A stretch of 64,000 bases of DNA from Yamagishiella unicocca (taxonomy: Eukaryota; Chlorophyta; Chlorophyceae; Chlamydomonadales; Volvocaceae). The position numbers and the translations under genes are program-made. Each line of letters begins with the position of its first letter. The first letter of the stretch is position 1. The notes beneath the pieces were generated by a model, which had not been told where the DNA came from, made no database searches, and worked only from the letters and a program-made list of their open reading frames with translations. Location of the stretch: the NCBI GenBank assembly GCA_003116995.1, contig BDSL01000019.1, forward strand, positions 930,001 through 994,000. The letters run 5' to 3'. This document shows, piece by piece, positions 46,877 through 57,400 of the stretch.

Positions 46877-49694
46877 ATGTCGCGCGCTTCGGTGGCCCCG
46901 GGCCATGACCAGCAAAGGCATTCAGCACACGAGCCGCTCGTGGCCGAGCCGCTCGCTGCTATGCTGCGTGGCGCAGATATTGAGTTGAACTTCAAGGGAT
47001 GTGGAACCACACTGCGCGCACATAGCGCCATCCTGCGGATGACCTCGAACGTCATGGAGGCCATGCTGGGCGATCTCATCGATTCCTCTGCTGGCGCCGC
47101 AGCCTCCACGTAAGTACCTCGGCAAGCCACTTATTCGTCACGTGGTGCCCCTCAGGGACAAAGCTTCGAGCGCGCCATGCGTCAAGGCAACTGCTTGTGA
47201 ATGCATCGATCCCTCCCGGACCTCGCTCCAATGTACGCCCCGACAGCGGCAGCGACACCTCGCGCCTGCCTACCGCGCTCGTCGGCAGCTTCCGAGCCTG
47301 ATGACGTGATGCCTCGTGTGGCCACGTCCCCCATGGTGCAGACGCACTCCTGCAGACAAACAGGCAGCACAGGCCGTGTCTGCTGCTCTGCAGGCCGCAC
47401 CCAGCTTCGCCACGATGCATCCTGCCGCACCCAATACCCTCACCACCAACCGCGCGGGGGGTCGTCGTTTCCGTTTGTCTAGGCACAGCAGCAGCAGGGA
47501 TGAACATAGCAGCCGGGCTGAACATTCGACCTCCGGATTTCGTTATCTCAACCAACTCCTCTAGCATGGCATATCTCATCTTGTGCGCACCAAATGTTGT
47601 CCTAAATCGCTTGCCTATACCGTGCCCACCCACGGGCTCTCCTCATAAACCACCCGCCCCACCCTGCAGGCAGTCCCCGCCCATACAGCTGCAGCTCGAA
47701 GACGACCCGCAGGAGTGGCGTGACGTGCTGCCCCTGCTCTACCCGCGCATGCACTCGCCGCCGCTCACGTGGGTGCGTACGACTGTACGACAGATACCCT
47801 CCACGTGGCTGTTTCGCCGGCCCCAGGGCAGCTCCCGCTCCTGGTCGGCTCCAACCCCAGCCGGAGCTCTCATCCCGGACACCCTTCCCTACCCGCCAGC
47901 ATCAGTGGTGCACACCTAGCCCGTGCTCCGCCTCCATTCGTCGCCCCCCCCCAGGGCTCCCGACGGCCCCCTTCCTTACGCGATTCCGTCTTGCCCCTCT
48001 CCCCCGGGGATCTCAGGCTGAGGTACGGCGTGTACTGCATATCGCACACAAGTACGACATCCCGCTGGTGCTGAAGGTGGGCTCGCTTCGCCCTCCGGTG
48101 GCTCCCAACACCGCCCCCGCCGCCCTTGCTCTTGCCCTTGCTCGCGGCCCACCCGCAAAAACACATTACCCCAGCTGTCCATGGCCGCCAGCCTCAAGCG
48201 CGCGCGCTTTGGTACGCCTGAGGGTTTCCGCTGCGTCCCCTCATCCCCCCGCACGTTTCTCCACCTTCGCCCTCTTCCTCCTGTGCCGCAATACGCATCA
48301 AATCAGTCCACACGCACACACACACACACCCGCGGTGTCGTGTAACTGGGTCATGTCGCCAACCCCCTCACGGTGCGGCGGAACCTGGTGGTCCCCCCTC
48401 GTGCCCTCCCTGGTGCAGGCCTGCCTGGGCTTCCTGAGCAACGAGGAGCTACGGCTCAGCGCCACCAAGTCGGACCCCAGTTACGTGCTGGATTGGCTCG
48501 AGGTACGGCAGCGCCGCCGGCCACGCGGCTGCGCTAGGAGTCGGAGGGACTGAGGGCTGCGCTAGGAGTCGGAGGACAGAGGGCTGCGCTAGGAGTCGGA
48601 GGGACAGAGGGCTGCGTCTGCAAGTGCTCGCACGCATGGGAGCACCGGTTAAGTGTCCCGCTTGAGGTTTGGGAGCGTACTACGGGGAGGGGTTGAGGTT
48701 TGAGACCGCAGCACGGGGAGGGGTTGAGGTTTGTTGAGGACGCACCACGGGGAGGGGTTGTTGGCGCTGCCTGCTGGTCAACGACGACGCCAGCTGTCCC
48801 TCCCGAGTCGTTTCACAGTACGCTGTGCTTACGCATGACCCTGGCCACGTGCTTGCAGATCAGTGAGCGGCTTCATCTGGACGAGCTGAGGGAGAGGTGG
48901 GTCAGGACCCGGCAGGGGGGGAGTCGGACCGGGCTGGGGAACCATGGCCGGGTGTGAACCTTCAACCGCCCCGACCCAAATCCTAACCGCATCTCCCAAC
49001 CGCAAACCGCAGGTGCCTGCAGTTCATCCGGTACGGCGTTGTTGCCACGCGGCGCATGGGCTGCTGCGACTACTGCGGCGCCTGTAGCCCAGGCGACGGC
49101 GCTGCAGGGGGGGCCCAGTCGTACCGATCCATCGCGTGCGTCTGCTCCTGCGAGTCGTGCGGTGGCCGCCGTAAGTCCTGCGCCTGCGACACCCGCGCGG
49201 CGGCCACGTCGCCGCTGTACCGAATGACCGCCCTGGCGTCGCCGTCGCCGTCGTCATCGTCGTCGGCCTCGCGGCGTTACGACTCCGGTGCTGGCGGCCG
49301 CATCTACGGCGGTGCAGGTGCGGGCGCTCAGGCCCCGCTGCTGCCCAACCCCTTCGCGCGTGGCCCAGCCCCTCACGGCCGTGCGCCGGCGGCAGTAGCA
49401 GCAGCGGCGGCTCCGTCACGACCGCTACTGAGGCGTCGAGATGAGGACCTGGCATGGCTGTTGGCGCGGCCCAGGTCGCCGGGGCCGTCGCCGCTGAGGT
49501 ACGACGCCTCTTTCACTGGCCGCGGCACTGTGGGTGACGGCGGCGGCGGCGGCGGTGGTGGTGGTGGTGGTGGCGGCAGCGGTGGCTCAGAGGCTGGCAG
49601 TGCGTCTGTGCGCGACGTGGTGTTTCGCGACCGGGAGGGCCTGGGCCGCTTGTCTGTGCGGGCGCTGGTGGACCTCCTGGTGCCCGTCGTGTGA
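46877..49694 (+). CDS. BTB/POZ domain protein with Cys-rich insert
   Basis: BTB proteins dimerise and often act as cullin-3 ubiquitin-ligase adaptors; that role is inferred from the fold only. Exons 46877-47109, 47670-47772, 48017-48076, 48419-48502, 48859-48896 and 49013-49694 (TGA) keep phase and give 399 residues. Residues about 30-75 carry the BTB start, with [30 protein letters not shown] and a later [31 protein letters not shown] and the [14 protein letters not shown] segment correspond to the end of BTB and a BACK-like helical region. After [12 protein letters not shown] the protein has ten cysteines within about 45 residues ([10 protein letters not shown], then [11 protein letters not shown] and CAC). 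A Ser/Ala/Arg-rich tail and a run of 13 glycines follow. The Cys cluster could bind metal. Start codon chosen as the first ATG before the BTB core. Confidence 0.85.
48530..48760. repeat. Two short tandem repeats in BTB intron
   Basis: Three copies of a GCTGCGCTAGGAGTCGGAGG-type unit (48530-48612), then three copies of a CACGGGGAGGGGTTGAGGTT-type unit (about 48680-48760). Both lie in the intron 48503-48858. Confidence 0.85.
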
Positions 49695-51434
49695 GGCGGC
49701 AGCAGCCGGGGGGCGTGAGGATAGGGCGGCGTGGCGCTGAGGGAGCTGGTCGAAGCAAGAGGGGAAGGAGAGGGGAAGGGAGCGGGGAAGGGAGAGAAGA
49801 AGGGAGAGGGGAAGGGAGAGGGGGAGGGGAGAGGGGAAGGGAGAGGGGAAGGGAGAGGGGAAGGGAGAGGGGAAGGGAGAGGGGAAGGGAGAGGGGAAGG
49901 GAGAGGGGAAGGGAGAGGGGAAGGGAGAGGGGAAGGCGGAGGTGGAGAGCGGCATGTCGCAGCTGTTTCGTGACGGAGAGTGCTGGTGGCAGCGGGGTGT
50001 AGGTCTCGACAGTGCGGTGCTGGTTGGCAGCCTCACAAGCATCGCCAGTGCGCAGCCGAGTCGCCTGCCACACTGCTGATGGGATCGCTGCAAGTATGCT
50101 AGGGAGAGGGCGCAAGATAGCTCAGCAGCGATAACGTGCCGGGTTGCGCAACGCCATATGTGGGCTAGGTTTTAGGGAGGCGCTAAAGCATTCAATTGCA
50201 AATAAATCGTATGCCATCATTGCGAACTGCCGGTGGTTGCGATTCGCTGACGAACTTGAGGCGCCGCGCACCGGAAGTGCAGAAGGTTGCGGACGGAAAC
50301 GCACTGAGCGCTACACCTCGTCCGTTGCTTTTGACTCACGACGATTTACACGCAGTATCCGAAGACAGTATTTCCCCTCTCCTTCCCAATTTCACGTCCT
50401 ATAGAATCCAGCCATCCACTTGCCATGTTCTCACACCTCACCCCAGCATATACAGATTAGGTTCACCTTCCAAGGCAAGCCGTTCCTGGCAGCAACAATT
50501 CGCCAGGCAGCGGCGATCATCTCTGCTCACCCTCGTCACACAGGCCCCAACACACACATACACACACCGTGGCCGCCTCTCCCGTTCAACAATGCCAGTC
50601 AAGGAGTTCGGTATAAGAAGCATCCGCGACGAGACCGCGAACAGCAGGGACGGAGAAAAGGGACCCACGTACAAAGGAAGAAATGCATGTCCGTGCGACA
50701 CTTCACGGCTGTCACCTCCGATTCCCTAATAACTAAAAATTGCTCGTTTTTTAGGCGATGGCAAAAAAACAGACATGTATGACTGTGCCGGTCAGACCAG
50801 CGCAACGTCCGCAGATGTGCATACCACGAGTGGGGGCGGAGCGACAGCAGGCGCGGACTGGCGCCGGCCGCGCCGCGCTCTGCTCCCAGACGGGGCGTTT
50901 CACGGTGCGTGGGTCCTTTGGGACCCTAACTTGTAAACACAACACTAGCCAGGTTTTGCACGAGAGTCAGCACACCCGCCGACGCAGCATACGGCACCCG
51001 GTAACTCCCCTCGTGGCGCCCACTGCAGCGCCACAAACGTTGACAGCCGCAACAAGTACCAATGGATGCGTGCAAACATACAAACAGCTACTCTCTGGTC
51101 GCAGTTATCGAAACGTGCGGATTGCGCGCCAGTGTCGCTTCCGACAGTAATAATAAAGCGGGCATCCTGGGCATGCCCCCATCTGCCACGCCGGCTCATC
51201 CTTCCGCTTCACAGCGAAGGGAGGCACGAGCCGACAAAGCAATCCGCGCTTCTTAGTAATCGATACGTAACGGGGCGGATGGTGAACCCCTGGCGGTCTC
51301 CTCACACCGCATCATATTTATTTGTAGAGGCTGTCAGAAACCCGACCGGAGCAGAGCCGCCCTGGATGAATCGCCAGCTAGAGAGGCGGGGCGTAGTGTC
51401 GCAGCGGCGACTCAAGGCAAAAGAGGTACTACTA
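49695..51434. other. Convergent 3' intergenic region
   Basis: Lies between the stop codons of the + strand BTB gene and the - strand PAS gene, so it should contain both 3' UTRs. It starts with a purine repeat (listed separately) and is AT-richer from about 50130. Overlapping frames near 50196-50780 and 51066-51740 match nothing and are not called. Confidence 0.55.
49766..49938. repeat. 12-bp purine mirror-type repeat after BTB stop
   Basis: About fourteen copies of GGGAGAGGGGAA, all purine on the + strand, beginning about 70 bases after the BTB stop codon and so probably within the 3' UTR. Confidence 0.9.
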
Positions 51435-54400
51435 CTAGTCAGAATCTCTGTTGCCGAACATGTCCGGCCCCTTGGGGATACCTCCAATGCTGGATCTCCG
51501 TCTCATGCCGCTCATGGTGGTCCCACCCTGCTCGCTGCCGTGGCCTATGGTGATGGGTCGCATGGGTTGGGGGGACGATGGGTTAGGTTTTTAGGGTTTA
51601 GGGTTCGGTGTCGAACACGGCGGTGGCGCGCTGATCACGAGCCACCCCTCAGTGCGGTTCAGCCCCTGCTGGGGACCCTCAGTGCGGCCCCTGCCCTGCC
51701 CGCCGCCTGGCCCTGGTGCATGCCGCCCCTGATCTAGTGCTAGCCCCAGGGCCCAGACACGGAGCCGCTGGGGCATCAAGGGACGGCGGCACTGCGTGGC
51801 CCCTGCGCGCCTTCCCCACCTGTCTTGTTGCCCGCGGTGTTGACGATGGTCTTGGCCCTCTCTCCCAGGATGACGGCGGTCACCATGGTCTCGCAATCCA
51901 CCTCCCCGGGCAGCTGACTCAGCAGCTCGGCGATACGGCGCATCTCGCTGTGGGCCTTACGCACCAGCGGCCGCAGCTGCACCACGAGCACGAGGAAGGC
52001 CCACAGCCAGGCGATGCAGAACATGACGATCTGCTGGACGGCCACGTTCCTGTGGTGGGGCAGAGGCGGGGGGGGGAGGTTGCAAAATGGGCAGGGGGGG
52101 AGGGGGAGGATAAAATTATATCCGCGAATCCACGGCCGGCAAACCAAGGGCGCTGAGGATGGTGGTCCAGGAAGCAATGGGGAGGGGGAGGGTGCGCGGG
52201 ACGCGGAAGGGTCGGGAACGGGACGTGTATGTGTATGTGCCCACACGCATTGTGCGATCGCACAATATCCGTACATACACACACGCGCACACACACACGC
52301 ACTGCCCATCCCGTCCTTCTGGTTGCCGGAGCGCTGCGCGGACAGCGTCTACATAATCGGACTTCTGGCTGCTCGTGGACACACTCTGGGCTTCTTTCGG
52401 TAACTATTGACGCCTCGCCTTGCCTCCGGATTCCTTGGTCTCTTTGCGCTCCGTCTCCTTCGCGGCTCAGCTCAGCATTTATAAAACACACGCACTGCCC
52501 ATCCCAGCTCCTCTTACGTGTATGATCCCTGCACCTCGTCCAAGAAGAGCGTGCCCATACGCGACTGCGACCAGAAGGAGGGGGGAAACGATGATGGGGC
52601 CGGGAGACACCGTTGGTTGACGCAGCAGCGGCAGGTGCTGGTGTGATATGCAGAGCTCCGGAGCGCAAAATGGGTAGGACAAGGCCGGCCAGCCAGCCGC
52701 CGCAGCCCCCTCTCCACCCCCCGGTGTCGTGACCCTGCCGCAGTGCCCCACTACTTCCCCCTCCCACACAAAACATGCACCCTCAAACGCCTGCTCAAAA
52801 CTCTCCTCCACCAATGAATCCTTCTTTCCAATCTCCGCGCACTGCGACCTCCGCGCACTGCGACCTCCGCGCACTGCGACCTCCGCGCACTGCGACCCGC
52901 CACCCACCAAGCCTCCCTCGACGTCAGTCTGGCCAGTGGCCCACAGGAACCGGAACTCGGTGCTGTTCAGCCCCGACGACGATGCCGGTTGCGCCACCAG
53001 CGACTCACACGCGCTGAACTGCGCCTTCAAAAGCACGTCCAAGCCGTTGCGGGAGACCTGGGCGGTGGGAGCGGGGACGGTGGAGCAGCCGGGCGTCGGC
53101 AGGGTTAGTTTTACAGTCGTCCCAGCGGTCGCCAGTCTCGTAACCGATACTGCCAATGGCGGATGCGGATGCGGGGGTCGGTTGAAGCCATGGTAGCGGC
53201 GGTGTCATGTCCGTTGATGGGTTACACGCAAGGGCAGTGGCGGTCATGTCTCGTGTGCGTGTTCGTCTAGTGGGTCGTGATGGAGGCCCGTGTTCCCCCC
53301 CGTCACGCCCGGGCGCGTCGGTCACGGCCCTCTCCGTACCCTCCTACCAACAACACACCATCCTTGCTAAACCCCTCCCCTCCCTTCCCCTCCTGCCCCT
53401 CCCCCCCCCAGCTCCGAGACTCGGAGCTTAGGCCGTGAGCCACGCGCACGCATTCCCTTAGCTAGGGCGCCCTGCTGCAGGACGCTGTGTGTGTGTGTGC
53501 GTGTGGCATAAAAACCACTGCAACGGGAGGGTGGGGGGGTGGAGGCTGCCTCTACATCTAGCAGTGGGAGTTCCACCTGGTAGTAGGGGCTATCTACCGG
53601 CTGGCATTCCAGGTGGTCCAGGTTGAGGCAGCTTCCCGTGTGGTACAGAAGCTCCACGGGACCGCTGAAGCCGCCGAACACCACACCGGTCTTCGCCAGT
53701 TCAAAGTGTGGGCTGTCGGAGTTGGGAACAGCCTGGCGGGTGCGAGGGAAAACATACACGTGGTGAGAGGGGAAGGGTGTGTTTGTGTAGGGGGGGGCGT
53801 GTAGCGCTGAGGATGGGAGGCTTGGCGCGGGATGCTAGGCGCGGGGGATGCTAGGCGCGAGGGAGGGAGGACGGACGGAAGGCGTGGTAGAGGCGGGCGG
53901 GGGAGGGCATCGTGCAAGCACCCACGCACCCACACCACCTTGTTCTACCAAGCCTTGTTGTGTTCCCTCCATGTCGACTCCTCCTTTCAACCCACGCCCC
54001 CGGGATATTGGGGCAGTGCCCTAGATGTGTCCCCTGCCCACTGCGGCAACCTGGGAACCCTAAAACAGCCGAAACCTTAAAACAGCACGAAGACGGGGGG
54101 AGGCACTGCGGGATGCCTCGATGCACGACAGGTTCAGCAACGAATCCCACGCACCTCGTTGCCGTACAGCATGGCCGCGTACTCCTTCTTCCAGTCCGCC
54201 AGCTCCAGCCCGAGCACCGGCTTGAAGGCGCTGCTCACAGCCTCGCTCAGAGCGGCCGCCACCTCCTGCTCGGGGGAAAGGGAGGGAGGGAGGGAGGGGG
54301 ACATCGGCGGCAGAAGGTGATTTTCTTTGCCGACACAAGCAGCCCGCAGCCGCAGCCCCACCCGCCCCCCGCCCCGCTCCCGTACCGCAACCCAGTTCTC

Positions 54401-57400
54401 CCGCATGCATCTCAAAACTTCTGTTTTAACCGATTTTTTCGGACATCCACGGGTTTCCCTCGAACCCCGCCCCCGTACCGCAACCCCACCCGCCCCCCGC
54501 CCCGCCCCCGTACCGCAACCCCACCCGCCCCCCACCCCGCCCCCGTACCGCAACCTCACCCGCCCCCCGCCCCGCGCCCGTACCGCAACCCCACCCGCCC
54601 CCCACCCCGCCCCCGTACCGCAACCCCACCCGCCCCCCACCCCGCTCCCGTACCGCAACCCGCCCCGCCCCCGTACTGACCAGCATGTAAAACAGGACTC
54701 GGTGGAAGCGGCTGCAGAGCCAAAGAGAAGGTCAGGGGGCGGTACCGTAAGGAGGTTTCGATTCGTTGGCAGATGGGTTGGCGGGTGGATGACTCAGGGC
54801 CGGTGATCCGCGGCAGGGAGGTGGGTGCCGTTCAGCGGCAGGGAAGTGGGTGCAACCTAACGCAACACAAACGATCATGATCGCCGCCACGTGGGATGCT
54901 GCATCAAAAAGTTGGGAGGTGTTCTCCGATGTATGGAATAACAGGAAGCATCGACAGGGAGGAGACAGACCAGGCGGCGACAGGGAGGAGACAAACCAGG
55001 CGGCGACAGGGAGGAGACAGACCAGGCGGCGACAGGGAGGAGACAGACCAGGCGGCGACAAGGAGGAGACAGACCAGGCGGCGACAGGGAGGAGACAGAC
55101 CAGGCGGCGACAGGGAGGAGACAGACCAGGCGGCGACAAGGAGGAGACAGACCAGGCGGCGACAAGGAGGAGACAGACCAGGCGGCGACAGGGAGGAGAC
55201 AGACCAGGCGGCGACAGGGAGGAGACAAACCAGGCGGCGACAGGGAGGAGACATGACTGCGCAGCGGCGAAACCTGGGGGCGCGCTGGTGCTGGTGTGGG
55301 TGAGGCAGGATGCCAAAACAAGGTGCCAATATCGGTGACCGGACACCCCCGGGGGCGCGCTGCGCCACTCACATGACTACGACGTTGACCACATTGAGGG
55401 TGGCGATGGGCGCTGTGAGGGACTGCGGGAAGGAAGGGGAAAGAGGTACAGGATTTTCCAGGGTTTAGAGTACGACAGCGCCGAGCTGCGAGGGAGGCGG
55501 TATGCGAGGAGGACCGAAGGGTGTACCTACATCCCCATAAGGGGGGACGTAGTTTCCCGAAGGGATACAAGACTTTGCTCGGAGCTAAGTTACTTTCCCA
55601 AAAGGATGCTTTATTTGGTCGTAACCTTTGCGCAGCAGCCGTCGCTCGACGGCAAGGCGACAGGTATGCAGGAGGCATCCGGCCCTAGCCATCCAACATC
55701 CAACATCCAGCGCCGCCCCGCCCCGCCCTGCGGCTCCCTGCGCCCCCCTGCAGGCCCCCGCCCAGCCCTGCGGCCCGCCCTTGCGGCCCCCTGCCCCTCA
55801 CCTCCAGGCTGTAGTACCCCACCATGTTGACCGCAATGATCGCCGCGCCCCAGATGATGAAGGGGGCCACCAGTGCGTACGCCAGTCCATGCGACTGCAC
55901 CAGTCGCCGCTTGGACTTGCCGCCTAGGGGGGTCTGCGGGGTCACCTGCGGGGGGGTGGAGAAGTTGCCATTGCCGTTGCCGTTGCGGTGGTGGTGGTGG
56001 CGGTGGTGGTGGCGGTGGTGGTGGAGATCGGCAGAGCAGGGGCAAGGCACCAGGCTTGTGTGCGCAAGGTCCCTATCCGCAACCCAGCCGCTGCCGCCCA
56101 GCCCAGCACCTCCTCAGCACCTCACCCTAGATCGCCGCCGCCAAACCATGAATGACGACACCAAGCCCGCGGCAGCTCGCTTGACCCCGCCAGCCTTGCC
56201 GCTGCCATCGCCCGGCGGGCTGTCGCCGAAGTCCTCGCTTGCAACGCCTTTGAGACCGAACGACAGTGACGCCCTGCGCTTCTGCGCGGTGGTGGGGGCC
56301 GGGCCTCCAGCGATGGACGCGTTGTCGGTCCTCACGTTGCGCTTATCGTTGGCGACCGCCTTGATGGCTCCGTCCGTGAGTACCCCCTCGCCCACGTCCA
56401 TCGCGACTCCGTCGTTCGCATCTGCGGCCTGAAGATCGTCGTCGTCCTCCTCCTCCTCGTCCGAGGGCTCAAGCTGCGGGGCAGGCGGGTTTCGGAGGCG
56501 GGTTTCGGAGGCGCGTTTCGGGATGGAAACAATTACTTCAACACGTTCATCAGCTCTACTAACACCTTGAGGAAGGTAAAGGCGTAAAACGCCATTTAAT
56601 AAGAATTTGTTGGAGTTTTTCGGGAGGAATGTTCCGGAGGCGACTTTTTGACGTCATCATATCCCCCCAAAAAACCAGGTCGCCACTCACATTGAGAGAC
56701 ATGTTGGCGAGCCCACGAGTGACTCCCACTGGGATTTGGATGAAGACGCCGTACAGGTCGTGCCGCTTGTGCGAGTACTGCGACAAGCAATCCAGACCGA
56801 AAGGCAGGCGGGAAGCAGGGAGCCAGGGTAAGGCCCACTGAGTAAGGCCAGGCCCGTAGGAGCGCTAGTGGACCGTACGAAACGGTCTGTTGGTTCGTTC
56901 CGAAGCTTCACGGAAAACGAACAAATCCGACGGTGGGGCGGTGCGGTGCGGTGTAGGGAGACGGTGTGTATGTGGGCTGCTGCTGCGCCACTGCCTCCTC
57001 ACCTTGTGTGCAACGATCCACATGTACACGCACATCAGGATGCACAGGAGCCCTCCCTCGAGGCACAGCACGATGAGCTGCAACTGGTAGATGGCCTTGC
57101 TCTCAACCACCGTCAGCTGCACCAGCGCGTCCAACGTGGCGTGGTAGGCCGGGAAGAGCACAGAAACACCATTCTCCTGCGGGTGATAGGTGACGGGCAG
57201 TCGCCGGGGCCGGTCGGTCACACGGAACGTTTCGAGGAGGGGGAAGCGAGCAGGCTGGGGAGGGGTGAGGGCGGAGGAGGGAAAATGCGCAGAGGGCGTC
57301 TCCTCGCCTCACCTGACCCCCTGCCGCGCAACAAACACCCTCGCACCCCTCACACCCTCGCACCCCTCACACCCTCGTACGCCACCCCAACCGACCCGTC

